Source: Okapia johnstoni
Lineage: Eukaryota > Chordata > Mammalia > Artiodactyla > Giraffidae
Reading direction: 5' to 3'
Length of the DNA: 64,000 nucleotides
Assembly: GCA_024291935.2 (NCBI GenBank)
Contig: CM044315.1
Location: 57,572,385 to 57,636,384, forward strand
Part shown: positions 41,589-53,344 of the stretch, one piece after another
Layout of the letters: every line of letters begins with the position of its first letter
Numbering within the stretch: the first letter of the stretch is position 1
Made by a program: the position numbers and the translations under genes
Notes under the pieces: model-generated
Told to the model about the DNA's origin: nothing
What the model saw: only the letters and a program-made list of their open reading frames with translations
Database searches by the model: none

Positions 41589-43324
41589 CCTGTACTGACT
41601 GAAAGCCATGAATATTTTCTCCTGATCATCACATTGCTCACTCCTTTCAAGTTTCTTTCTCAGTGAAGCCTACCCTGCCCACTCCTGGCATTACTGATCC
41701 CCTAAACCTTGTTCTCTCTCTTTTCAAAATGTTTTTAACATACTTATACATCATTATCTGGCTCCCCTCTCCTACCCACTCTGCTCCCCAAGTATAAGTT
41801 CAATGGAGTAGGATTTGTTTTGGTCACTGACTAATTCCTAAGTAGTTAGAAGAGTGCCTTTGAACAGGGTAGACCCAGAATAAATAGTCATTGAATCAGA
41901 TATTGTTGAATGAATAAGTTATGCAGATTTAAAGATGTAACTAATGAACTAGAACATACAGCTACACATCTTCTGGTCTCTTATATATCAGAAACCATTT
42001 TTGACTGAATCCTCTTTTTGTTGATTGTACTTTTTTAATCACAGAGGTTTGTATGCCCTTATCTACATTTTTATATTCTTCTTTGTATACCCACACCCCA
42101 ACAATTTTTTTATATATTTTTTCAGGTGCTATAAACTGGCCCATTCTGTAACTAAGGATTTGTGACCTCTACTCTGTATCGTACGCACATATAAAACCCA
42201 ATACATTAAAAGGTACTTAATTGCCAAGTTTCAAGGCTTGTTCTTTCACTGTAGCATAAAAGATTATAATGATGAGGAAAACAACCTTGAAAGGTTTTTA
42301 TAAAGGCGAGTTTTGAAGTGGGATATTTAAAAGAGCAGGGATGGGGTGTTCATTATAGAACCAACATACAAGAAAAACAAATGGAAATACAGTTGAAAAC
42401 ACTAAGTAATATTTAGGAGACTGTAAGCAAAAGAAATAAAGCACAAAGGGAAATAAAAGCCTTCTTTACTACTATTTGAACTCTTACCTCTTTCTCTGGC
42501 TTTAGCACTTGTAAGCGTTTCATCTCTAGTCATTGGAAATTTCTGCCAGGAGAGTTTAGATGCTGAAATCGCTTTTAAGATCTATTCTGTGAATAATATG
42601 CATTCTTACATTTTTGCTTTGGTCCTCCTTTACTTTGGCAATGAAATGTCAGTCTCTAGGTCTGGAAGATATTAAATATTAAAAAGGACAATTTACTGCT
42701 AAACCCTATAAGGCTGTGATCTTTTGAAGAGGGTCTGTGAAACAGTCTTTTCAAACACCCATTTCTCAGGGCTGCTCTGGAGGTTGTCTGACAGTACTCT
42801 TTCTGGCTTCTGTTTGACTTTATATTGTAAAGGTCTAACGTAGCCTCATTTTTAGTAACCAAAGAATGCAGTAAGCAGACTGTTATCTGACTGTCCATTA
42901 TGAACACTTTACTCCTGGGCTTCATGGACCATATCAGTTTGTGGCAAAGTGATGGATTGTGTTTACCAATCTGTGTTGACCTATACGGGTTTTTGCCATA
43001 TGCTGTAGCTCATCCCCTTTAAGACAGAGGAGGGGGAGGCCCCATTAGTATCACTGGCCACTAAGCAGAAATGTGTCAGGGACTTTGCTTTCTCAGCTGG
43101 AGTATCACCCTGGCTTAGGAAATCCTCCCTATTTTAGGAAAGCATCACCATCAAATAGAAGAAGTCCTGTCTACAGATTCACCTGATTGTTTATATTTGA
43201 CATCTGTATCTTAGAAATGTTTTGAAGTGATGCTGTAAAATTAAGATCTGTGGGGCTACTTTGCCTACATAGCCAGCATGATAAATCTAATTTGATGTCC
43301 TTCCAAGAATGTGGATTGAATGAT

Positions 43325-43400
43325 ACGTGATCTTAGGTAGGATATTTACCCTCTTCATATCTCAGTTTCCTCATTTATTAAGTAATGAGGATGAGAACTC
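43325..43400 (+). mobile_element. MIR fragment
   Basis: ATATCTCAGTTTCCTCATTT core only. Confidence 0.5.
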
Positions 43401-43779
43401 CCTTTGGAGAGTTCTTTGGGGATGGGAAAGAAGTTCCCTCCCCTTTGGGGGAAGAGAACTCCCTTTTCCCCAAAGAAGTAGTAGGTATAATCCCACACAT
43501 AGATAAATAAAAGCAGAAGTGTTCTGGCTGACGTGGTCAGATGGGGGTGGGACTGAGAAACAGAAGTCTGCGGGCTTGGGCCTCCTCTTATCACCCCCCA
43601 CCCCAGCTCAACTCATCTTCATTGATCATGGTTGGAAACTAAAAAGCTTGTTCTATAACACCCTTCCAACTTTGATTTTTTTGCTTAATAATTTGTTAAT
43701 CTAATAATCATTCTGTAATTTTCAGCAACCACCAAAAGATATTTAATATTTCATTTACCACAAAAAATGCTATTTTTCT

Positions 43780-44078
43780 AGGGACCTCCCTTGTGGTCCA
43801 GTGGTTGAGAACCTGCCTTCCAGTGCAGAGGACTCAGGTTCAACCCCTGGTCCCGGAACTAAGATTCCACATGCTGCAGGGCAAGTAAACCACAACTAGA
43901 GAGGCCTACAGGCCACAGCTTTTGAGCCTGTACATTCTACAGCCTGGGCTCTGCAGCAAGAGGAGTCCACACCCCAACTAGAGAAAGCCTACATGCTGCA
44001 AGTAAGAGCCTGTGCTCTGCAACGAAGACCCAGCATAGCCAAAATAAAAATAAATAAATAATAAAAAATAAACTACAA
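43780..44078 (+). mobile_element. CHR SINE (long form)
   Basis: GGGACCTCCCTTGTGGTCCA head through GACCCAGCATAGCCAAAATA and a long AAATAAATAAATAA tail. Confidence 0.9.
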
Positions 44079-44899
44079 AAAAGTTATTTTTTCTGGGCCT
44101 TAAAAGCTTAATCACCAGGTCATCTGCCTAAAGAATTAAAAAATACATTCATATCCCTCTGCTGTGGTATCAATTTTTAAAAATCTCAACCATTTCAATA
44201 GGTTAGTCGAGATTAGGTTACAGCTTGCCTTGTTAACCTTAATGTATTGCCTGGTTACCAAATGCTATGAAGTGTGATTTGGCACTGTGTCTTAATAAAC
44301 AGGTTGCACCTGGGAGCTAGTGGGAACTCTCCCGTCTGAGAAGAAACAGCTACAACAGATGGTAAAACGACTGAAAACCAGGTGGGGTCATTGTTTAATG
44401 ACCATCTGAATTAAGTTTGGTTAATTTGGCGTGTCTCTCATTATCCCTAGCAACTGGACCCTCTACTCCATGTTATAAGTTTGGGCCTATATCTTTTACA
44501 TAAACTATCAAAACAGGTCCATCTGTGATCCTGAAGCTATATTTGCCTTAAATCCAACCGCAATGTAAATCCTAAAGTCTTTGGGTCTAGCTGTGAGAAG
44601 CTCTTAAACACAGTCCTTTAGCAGTACTCTGCAATTAACTTTTTCTCAAGTGACTTCTTGTCATCCATGACATGGATAAATGTCTCTTTACATTTTTCTA
44701 GGTTTTTATTGAGGAAAAGAACTTCCTCTTACCCTAAAACACTTCTTAGCAGAAATTTCCAAGAATCTGAGATGAGAAGATTTCAACCCATGTGCTTCCC
44801 TTTCAAACTTCTCCTAAAATCTGTATGCAACAGCAAGTTGGCTCCCAGGGATGTTTGAGAAGATTTCTAACTAGATTTGTGATTTATTAATAAAAACAG

Positions 44900-45110
44900 C
44901 TGATTTGTTAAATGCTTATCATATGCATGGCACTTTTTATTTATATGGTATCACTTGATTCTCACAACCATCTTTGGAGTGGATACTGTAATCTTTATGT
45001 TATTGCTGAAGAAGCTGTGGCCTTTTGGAGAATTTGGTTACTAGCTCAAAGGACCCATAGCTAAGGGGCAGAGACAGGATACAAATTCACATCTGAGAGA
45101 CCCCAGATCT
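44900..45110 (-). mobile_element. MIR SINE
   Basis: Reverse MIR order: TGCTTATCATATGCATGGCA, TGATTCTCACAACCATCTTT and GGACCCATAGCTAAGGGGCA. Confidence 0.65.
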
Positions 45111-45169
45111 CAGCTCTTTAGCAGTGGACCATCCTTCTCTAGAACAGCTGTAGTTTATGCAGCAACAAG

Positions 45170-45345
45170 GCATAGTATTCAGAATGCAGACTTTTGAGTC
45201 AGGCCGGGGGAAATCACCTAACCCTTTTGTCTCTTTCCTAAGTAATAATAGTACCTATCTCATAAGTTTATGATGATGATTAAGTGAAGTAATGTAGGTA
45301 AAGTACTTAGAGTGCACCACACATAGAATGCCATAAGTGTTCATT
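45170..45345 (+). mobile_element. MIR SINE
   Basis: AGACTTTTGAGTCAGGCCGG, AATAATAGTACCTATCTCAT and AAGTACTTAGAGTGCACCAC. It lies close to an oppositely oriented MIR. Confidence 0.7.
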
Positions 45346-45642
45346 ATTTGGCACCCATTTTTCCAATTTCTTCATCTAAGTGAACATATTTTCATTTTCT
45401 CTGACATTTGGGGCATACTTGCTGAGAGTAAAAGTACTGGACTTCCCTGTCTTCAGCTAATGCTGTGAAAAATTCCACTGAATTTGAATATAGCCACAGA
45501 TGAATCCAATGTACATGTTCCCTCTGACTACAGAGGAAGCAAACTTTCCCTCATTGTGCACTTTAGATCTTTATGCAATTTTGATAGCCTGAGTGATGTA
45601 CTTCTGCGTGCTAAGAAACAGGGCTTGATGTTATTCAAACCC

Positions 45643-45644
<2 letters not shown>

Positions 45645-45691
<47 letters not shown>
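45645..45691. repeat. (TG)n microsatellite
   Basis: About 22 uninterrupted TG units. Confidence 0.95.
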
Positions 45692-45693
<2 letters not shown>

Positions 45694-45960
45694 ATACAGA
45701 ACAATGAGTTTCTCAAACTGTAGAACACTCTTAATGTTTCTTTTATCCTCTGAGAGCTTCCTGTATTTGTGAACTCCTTTCAAATCAGCAACTGCAGCCT
45801 CAACATCTGGGTCCTCCCTGCTGCAGGGAACATAAATTAACTGGTGGTAGCATCCTGTAAATGTTAGGAGCGGGAGCTAGGGGAGCGCACAGAGGCAGGC
45901 CAGGGTGCTTTCAGTATCTAGCAGCTGGTCCTGATGTAATGCCTCAGAACTGGTTTTAGC

Positions 45961-45968
45961 TGACGTCA
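45961..45968. promoter_or_regulatory. Perfect CRE palindrome TGACGTCA
   Basis: Full CREB/ATF consensus in a locally GC-richer patch (about 45780-46080) that matches no repeat I can name. Function is inference. Confidence 0.35.
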
Positions 45969-47154
45969 GATAACGCTGATGTGCACCAGATTGGCTTGTA
46001 GTACCAGTAAAACTGATCCCTCCCACTTCCCCTACTGCCCCTGTGTTTGCCAGAACGCTGGAGACCATTATGAACTCTCAGTTGTCATTTGATCTCCATC
46101 TGGCTGCTGTCACTAAAGCTGCCTTTTATCACTTGCCAGAAGTGTAAAGCTCAAGACATTTCTCTTTCTCACAGATCTTTGCTTCTAGTCCTTACTTTTC
46201 TAATTTTCTGGGTAGTTCCAAATGATTCTCCTTCTGTCTGAGTACTGTGTACACCATCAGGAAACTAACAAAGGACGCACCAGAATATTTACCCAGATGT
46301 CTTCTTAGTGAACTAGATTTAGCAATAGATTTTAGGAAGTGTTAGAGGTGGGCTGTGGCTTTGTTGACTTCAGATATTATGTCTTAAGTTTGATGTGATT
46401 TGAATTTCTGATATAAATGTGAGATTTGTGTGTATGATCTCATGCTATGGCAAATTTTATGAGGCTGTAGATCACAATAGTCTAGCCATACAATTATACA
46501 GGTCCCTGTATTGGATTAAAATCTATACAAATTAAACAATAAATATGAGTAACATGCCATGAATTGGATCTTGTAACAGCTTAATAATCTGAGGAGGACA
46601 GAAGAATGGATTCTGAGATGATGTTTAATATACTTAGTCACTAGACTGTTCATAGTTAAAGCTGATTGTAAATTTGGAACCAGCTCAAAGATTTACTGTT
46701 AGTGATCGTCTGGTAGTTAAGATTTAGTAATCTTAGCACACAGCCTGAAGAGCATTCTTGGTCAAGAAAGCTCTTTAGGGATGGCATTTCACATTCAGTA
46801 AATGTTGTTGTTAGTGATGATGGTGGGATATCATAGGCTTTAAAGGTTTTGGAAAGAAATTTAAGATCCTGATTTTTATTAGTTTAGCAAATTAGTTCCA
46901 TAAGAAGTAATTATAAAGAACCTCTTATGAATGTTCTCAGTATACTATTTTTTTAAAGCAAATTAGGAGGCACTACATTCTGTATGAAGCCATATTGTAT
47001 CCTAATGTGTAAAAAATGAAATAGTTTGCAAGGACATACATTGCAGTGTAATAAATGTGCCTCTTTGAGTGATAGGATTACAGTTCATTTTGATTTTCTT
47101 ATTTTTGCTTACTTTTATTTGATAACATTTCATATAATAAGCATGTATTGCTTT

Positions 47155-47440
47155 TCTTTTAAAGTATTTGTAATTGAGGTAAAATTTTACCTTCAGTGAA
47201 AGACACACACAGATCATACAATTTGATGAGTTTTGGCAAATGTACACATTCAGGTAACCCAAGCAAAATATAAAGTCCAATCAAGATATAACCCCAATAA
47301 TGATATAACCCCAATCATGATATGTAAGAATTCCATTGCTCCAGAAAGCTCCCTTCTAACCCCCTTCCAGTCAATATTCATATCCCATAAAAACCACTGT
47401 TCTGATTTCTATCATCATAGATGTGCATGCCACTTTTTAA
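47155..47440 (-). mobile_element. L1 LINE 3' UTR fragment
   Basis: TTGTAATTGAGGTAAAATTT, ACAATTTGATGAGTTTTGGC and AAAACCACTGTTCTGATTTC in reverse L1 order. An internal GATATAACCCCAAT motif is tandemly repeated. Confidence 0.65.
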
Positions 47441-47699
47441 CTTAAAAACACAGTATAGTTATTTTTGATTTTTTACAAGAAACTTCTGTTTAAACTGAGA
47501 TATGACCAAAAAGAAAAAAAAGTTGAAACAATCCCCTGCCTTCGAGTATCTTAGCTTGTCAGTGAGCAGATGAGAAAAATAATAGAGCAAGAGCTTAGGA
47601 GAGAGAGTTTAAGAGCTAAATCATATAGTTCAAGAAAACTCTGAGAAAAGGAAAATTATCATGCAAGATTTTACAAGATCTTCATACCAATAGGAAAGG

Positions 47700-47832
47700 G
47701 AGAAAGTCTGCTGGACTATAAACTCTAAAAGGTCAGGGACTATGTTTATTTTGTTCAGTGTATCCTTACTGCTTTACATATTACCTGGCAGAGCTACTGA
47801 CTCAAGAAATATTTGTAGACTGAATAAGTGGA
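47700..47832 (+). mobile_element. L2 LINE 3' terminus, sense
   Basis: GGACTATAAACTCTAAAAGG, TCAGGGACTATGTTTATTTT and AATATTTGTAGACTGAATAA are the final L2 bases. Confidence 0.75.
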
Positions 47833-47852
47833 TGCTATTATTTGTTGACAGT

Positions 47853-48545
47853 CAACAAATATTTATTTACTCTTCCAACAAATATTTATTTACTCTTCCA
47901 AAAGATATTTAACGACCTCTTACTATGTGCCATGGATTGTGCTAAGCTCTAGAGATAGAATGGTAGACAATGGCCCCTTAAAATGGTAGCTATATTCCCT
48001 AACTTCATGGAGCTTACAACAACATGTCTTGTCAGGAAGATTGATATTAACACTGTTTTAAAGGCAGAGAGAATGACACAAGTGAGGGGTTAAAAAGGAA
48101 AAAGCTTGGTGAGTCTGGAGACTGAGAGAAGGCCAGTGCAGTGAGAGGTGGGGAGGCAGGAACAGGGGCTGCAGGGTTACCCAAGGTGATGCAGGTAGGG
48201 CCTTGCTGGTTGTCAGATGGATTGGGGATTTTATCACAGGAACAAGAGGGAGCCATTGAAGGGTTTTAAGCAGGGGAGGGACATGATCAAACTTGTGTTT
48301 TAAAATATTCTTCTGTATCTTGGACAGAGAATAGCGTGGACAGAAGCAAGAGTAGACAATCAAGAGTCTGTTACAATAGCATAAGAGCGAGCTGAGGGCC
48401 TTGGGGAGGGTGGCAGCAGACGGAATGAAAAGAAATGAAGTGAAGACATATTCAGAGGCAGAACTGAGCCTTAACAAATGCTTGACTGTGATGAATAAAC
48501 AAGTAGAGGAGTCAAGAATGACTCCACATTCTGGCACGAGCCACC
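47853..48545 (-). mobile_element. L2 LINE 3' region, antisense
   Basis: It opens with a duplicated L2 tail, then TACTATGTGCCATGGATTGT, GGAGCCATTGAAGGGTTTTA, GGGAGGGACATGATCAAACT and GGAGTCAAGAATGACTCCAC. It meets the sense L2 tail end to end. Confidence 0.75.
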
Positions 48546-49293
48546 TGGTTCATGGTGGAACCATTTAATTCTTTTAATGTTCAAAAGAAATCACCCTCAT
48601 GGATTGACCATGGTGAGGGTCAGATCTCTGTAAAGCAGAGCTCATACCATGCATCTAAAACGTGTCCATTGCAGACCTGAAGTGCAAAGGTGGTGACTTG
48701 GAATGGCTGGTGCAGGGCAAAATGGTGATGGTGGAAGGATTTTTATGCCCACAACCTGTTCTCTTAGGTACTTTTTCTTGATCTTGCCCACATTCCTCTT
48801 TTTCTTTCACCAATCCTCATATCCTTTTCAGATACCTGATAATTCATCCCTACTAATTGATCATTGATAACAGTGGCTTTAAGGTGAGGTGTTTCGTCCC
48901 ACTTCTTAGACTCCATATACCTTGAGTTTTTGTCTCTTAAGAGTCATGGGGTGGATATTAGGGATACTGAATGGGTCATAGAGCTAGTGGTTGCCATTGT
49001 AAATTTCTTAGAAAAATGAGGCTGCCCTTAGCCTGTGTAGGCTGGGCCCATCCTATTTCTCTCTATTTCCCCCATTATTTTCTTCCTTGTCCTTTTCTAG
49101 TATTTCCTTTTCACTCTCTCTATCAGTTGTCTTTATTTTAGATCCTAGTTCGGTGTCTTTGGAAAGTTTACTTAAGATCTCTGAACCTCAGTCTCTTCAA
49201 CTCTAGTTGGGGGAAAATATCAGTGTCAGTAGAGTCAATGTCCTCTGTGTGGAAATTTCTCATTGTTAATTGCTTTCCTCCCCCACCCATGCA

Positions 49294-49492
49294 GGCTTAC
49301 CCTGTGGCTCAGCGGAAAGAATCTGCCTGCAATGCAGGAGACACAGGTTAGATCCCTGGGTAGGGAAGATCCCCTGGAGGAGGGCATGCAACTCATTCCA
49401 GTATTCTTGCTGGGAAAAATCCCATGGACAGAGGAACCTGGTCCATGGGGTCACAGAGTCTGACATGACTGAAGCAACTGATCATCCCTGCG
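49294..49492 (+). mobile_element. Bov-tA SINE
   Basis: GGCTTACCCTGTGGCTCAGC head and shortened body. Perfect target-site duplication CCACCCATGCA at 49283-49293 and 49493-49503. Confidence 0.93.
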
Positions 49493-49939
49493 CCACCCAT
49501 GCATTGACTCCATTGCTTGGAGTCCTCAGGAGGTCACTCTTGGGTGTATTCAACTTCTGTAGGCAAGTTTAAAGGTGCCACCACCATGGATTTGGAAGGT
49601 GTTTCTCTCATTTCTATTCTCCTCTTCACTTGGCCACTCCATGAAGACATGCCATCTTTGAGAGATGGCCATTTTGTCTCACCAACTTGTAAGTGTATAC
49701 CACCGGACTCTACAATTATTAAGAGGGAAAGTGTGGATAGAGCTGCACAAATTCACCCCCTCCCTGAGAAAAGCAATTCAGTAAGTGCACTGTACTGGTT
49801 ACCAATCACAAATGTCCTTGAGTGCAAAGCCTAGTCCTTTGTTCAAAGTGTACACACCAAATCAAGCAAATTAACCCATATTATCATGTATAACTATGGA
49901 TCCTATTTGTGTTTATCAGTTAACAAGGACCCAGGACCT

Positions 49940-50590
49940 CCTCATTCATTTAGTCACACATGGTTATTAAGCACCTACTATGTACTGGAGAAGAATCTGG
50001 AGAGTCCCTTGGGCAGCAAAGAGATCAAACCAGTCAATCCTAAAGGAAATCAACCCTGAATATTCATTGGAAAGACCAATGCTGAAGCTGAAGCTCCAAT
50101 ACTTTGGCCACCCAATGCAAAGTGCCAACTTATTGGAAAAGACCCTGATGCTGGGAAAGATTGAGGGCGGGAGGAGAAGGGGATGACAGAGGATGGGATG
50201 GTTGGATGGCATCACTGACTCAAAGGACATGAGTTTGAGCAAAGTCAGGGAGATGGTGAAGGACAGGGAAGCCTGATGTGCTGCAGTCCATGAGGTTGCA
50301 AAGAGCTGGACACAACTGAGCGACTGAACAACAATGTGCAAGAGGGTGCATGGGGATGAGGCCTACAGGTGATGAACAAGAAAGAGTTCCAGTGGAATCC
50401 ACGTGCTATTGAAGGAGATGCACATGAAACAACTAATTTCAGAATTAATTGCTCAATTATAATTGTGCTAAGTTCTACAAAGAAACAACTACAGGTCTGT
50501 AGGAGAACTTATGGTGTGGGATCTGATGGAATGGAGAGGTCAGGGAGGTTGGGGGAGGCCTCTGGGGAAATTAATGAGCACTGAATGTGA
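49940..50590 (-). mobile_element. L2 LINE 3' end, antisense, split by BovB
   Basis: ATTAAGCACCTACTATGTAC before the BovB and CTAAGTTCTACAAAGAAACA after it read as one reverse L2. Confidence 0.6.
49987..50335 (+). mobile_element. BovB LINE 3' end
   Basis: GAGAAGAATCTGGAGAGTCC, ACCAATGCTGAAGCTGAAGC, AAAAGACCCTGATGCTGGGA and the terminus ACAACTGAGCGACTGAACAA. About 350 bases, strongly 5'-truncated. Confidence 0.93.
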
Positions 50591-50840
50591 AGCCTAAAAA
50601 GCAGTTCCTGGGGAGGGAATAGAAGAGCTCCCAGCTGTTTGGAGGATAAAGATTCTGAATTTCCAAGTGCTGCTGGTGGGTTGTCTCAGGTTCCACCCTG
50701 GCACAGTGGATTCTAGCCTCAAGTGACCTATTCGAGTTCTGAAACTGGGATCTGTAAGGATCTTCCCACTTGGTTACACCCAAAGGGAAGAAATCTACTC
50801 AGGAATCCTCAGGACCAAGCAATTAAAATTAGGTAGAGAG

Positions 50841-50966
50841 GGGATTCCCTGGTAGATTAGAGGTTAGGAATGAACTGGGTTCAATCCCTGGTCGGGGAAC
50901 TTGAGATCCCACAAGTCATGCAGCACAGCCAAAAATAAATTAATTTTAATAAGTAAATAAAATTTG
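50841..50966 (+). mobile_element. CHR SINE (short form)
   Basis: GGATTCCCTGGTAGATTAGA to CAGCACAGCCAAAAATAAAT. Flanks AAAATTAGGTAGAGA and AAAATTTGGTAGAGA are a target-site duplication. Confidence 0.9.
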
Positions 50967-51019
50967 GTAGAGAATAAAGAGATATTAGATATCACTTAAG
51001 TTGCCTTACCAAACATACA

Positions 51020-51235
51020 TATAGGCTACTCAGGAACCTCACTTTATTGAAAGTCTGCTTTGGGACAATTGATTTATACTTGCATGAGCTTACTCAGTCT
51101 TCTATTAACCTTCAATGCAGAGATAAACTCTAGTTTACACCCAGGGCAACACCAGGGTCAGGGAAATTAAATAACCTGACCAAGATCATACCTGTACCAA
51201 CCCTTATCCCCTAAAAGCCCATGATCTTCCAGCTA
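51020..51235 (-). mobile_element. MIR fragment
   Basis: AGGGTCAGGGAAATTAAATA and CCTGACCAAGATCATACC fit a reverse MIR. Confidence 0.5.
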
Positions 51236-52169
51236 CACCAAGCTGCCTGTTTGTTTGCATATTGTTAAATGATTGCTATCCTCTTTAGGAGCATTTAGAT
51301 CATTAAAGAACATGTTTAAGTGACAGTCCTGGAACTAGAGAATAAATCCAAGTATAATCTGCAATGTTCCCATTTTTAAAAGTTATTTAACAATGATGAT
51401 TATGACTTGTGAGCAAGCCCATGCTTTGACTATTTAAGTTTGTGTCTGTTGATATTCTGGTTCCCTAAGTTTTATTAGCAAAGAAGTGAAAGGGAAGTTA
51501 GCATAATTGGGAAAATGTCTACAAATGGGCTGAAAAACTGAATAAAGGAAAATAGCATCCACGATTAAGGAGAAGTGGTGCGAATACATTAGTTCTGTGA
51601 ACCATCATTATCTTCCCAGGATCTGGATGTTCACTGTCTTCACGTAAATGAAACTGATATTGCTGTATTTACATTGAACTTCTATTTCTAAACACTAAGG
51701 CATTATTTTATTCATATTATATTGGAGATCACATTCAAATAGTGCCAGAAAACCAAAGGGAACTCAGGAAGCTTTTGGGAACAGTTTGGCAGTTGAGAAA
51801 TCACATCAGAAGGGTTTTTAGGATCATTTCTTTTTCTATTTCATGGGAAAAACTTGAGTGACCCAAAAAGCCATGGTTCTTTGGAAAGAGATCAAGAAGC
51901 AAATAAATAGACTCTTCATGTGCCTCTTTGCTTGTGGGAGCTGCAGAAATGGAAATCTGCACAAGGACTTTATTTCTTACAGTTTGTACAAGGATTGGGG
52001 GTGTCCCTGATGTAAATGATGGTAAATAATTGTATCAGGCACTGCTTTCAATGGGTCTGGTAGGCCCAAGCACAAGGGTGATGTGTTCTCTTGAGCCGCA
52101 CACCCTTGGTTGAGCCTTTGGTCCAGTCTTCTTTCCTCACGGGCTCCTTGTGCACCCTGAGCATTAGCT

Positions 52170-53000
52170 CCTGCCAGCTGTGCCTCCTACTCATCTCTCA
52201 GACCTATCTTTCTCAGATGTCTCCACTGAAAAGGCCAAGTTCAAGACCTGAGCCTCTCTGACCCAAATAATTGCTAAAGCTCCTGCTGGTCTTCCATCCA
52301 CTCCCAATAGGAGGGCAGAAGTATCTTTTTGTAAACGGATCTGATCAGGTTGCATCCCTGCTGAAATTCCTTCTCTGGCCTCTTGTTAACTATGGGATAA
52401 AGTCCAGGCTGTTTAGCCGGGCATATGATCTGACCTCTGCTGACCTCAGCAGTGTCATTTCCTGCCTCATAAAGTACTTCTGCCCCGGTACTTCTTGTTC
52501 CAGCAAGGCTGAAGCATTTATGGTGCCTAGCAGTCTGGCTTCATGGACAACGCAACCTGTGCCCTGCACTTACAAGGGCTGTTTGATTTCATGCTCTGCT
52601 ATACCCATTTTGAAATTCTTAGTAATTTGTGAATAAGGTGCAGCACATTTCCATTTTTCTCTGGGCTCAGCAAATTATATAGCTGGTCCTGGTGCCCAAA
52701 CATCACATTGCTTCCCTCCTCTGTGTATTGCACATACCCTTCTCTCTGCCTAGCATATCCTTCCCTTCATCTCCATCTCCTGTGCTCCTCTTAGTCTGTC
52801 AAAGCTGATTTGAATACCATTTCTTTAGTGAAACCTTCCCTGAACACCTGTCCATCTGCCCCAAACACATTAACCCCTCCCTCCTTTGTGCTACCCCTTT
52901 ATGCTGCACAAACAACTACTGTAATCTTTCCATGCTCTATGGTCATGAGTCATTTACCTGCCTGTCTTCCTCTGCTAGTCTTTGAACTCCTTAAGGAGTT
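52170..53000 (+). mobile_element. L2 LINE 3' region, sense
   Basis: CTGATCAGGTTGCATCCCTG, TGGGATAAAGTCCAGGCTGT, GTGAAACCTTCCCTGAACAC and TAGTCTTTGAACTCCTTAAG follow L2 order. The 121-codon open frame over it is repeat-derived. Confidence 0.75.
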
Positions 53001-53004
53001 CCCA

Positions 53005-53235
53005 GGCAGTGGAACATAATAGTTAGGAACTCTGGAACCAGACTCTCTGGCTGAGAATCACCTTGGAGAGACCAGCTGGCTTCTCTGTGTCTTAGTTTCC
53101 TCATTTCACAAAAGGAGGATACTCATAGCACCTCACTTGAAGGGTTGTTGCTGTGAGGTTTGAATAAGATGATCCACTAAAGTGCTTGGAATAGGACCTG
53201 GTATATAGGAATAGTCAATAAATGTTTCCTATTCT
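53005..53235 (+). mobile_element. MIR SINE
   Basis: CTCTGGAACCAGACTCTCTG, TCTGTGTCTTAGTTTCCTCA and CAATAAATGTTTCCTATTCT span nearly the whole MIR. Confidence 0.8.
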
Positions 53236-53344
53236 TAAACCCTATTTTCTTTTGTGTTCCTGGAACCTAGTACAGTGGCTAGTATGTTTGTTTTTTGAAC
53301 ATTTTTTGAATCCCTGTGCTGGCTGCCTGAAATATTTACAAAGT

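Larger units (their letters stand above)
39940..41920 (+). mobile_element. L2 LINE, sense, broken by younger insertions
   Basis: L2 pieces in consensus order: TGGTGACCTCATCCAGTCTC, ATGCTGATGACTCCCAAATA, TTGGATAACTGCAACAACTG (39950-40440), TCAGATCACAGTCACTTCTC (40680-40790), CAAGCCATAGTGACC (41290-41395) and CTCAGTGAAGCCTACCCTGC to TTGTTGAATGAATAAG (41630-41920). Confidence 0.7.

Noticed and set aside
48058..48537. 159-codon open frame on the - strand
   Set aside because: It is the sense frame of an L2 3' region, a fossil LINE and not a host gene.
49967..50341. 124-codon open frame on the - strand
   Set aside because: Antisense of a BovB LINE 3' end.
52271..52636. 121-codon open frame on the + strand
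   Set aside because: L2 LINE sequence; contains the usual L2 3' blocks.
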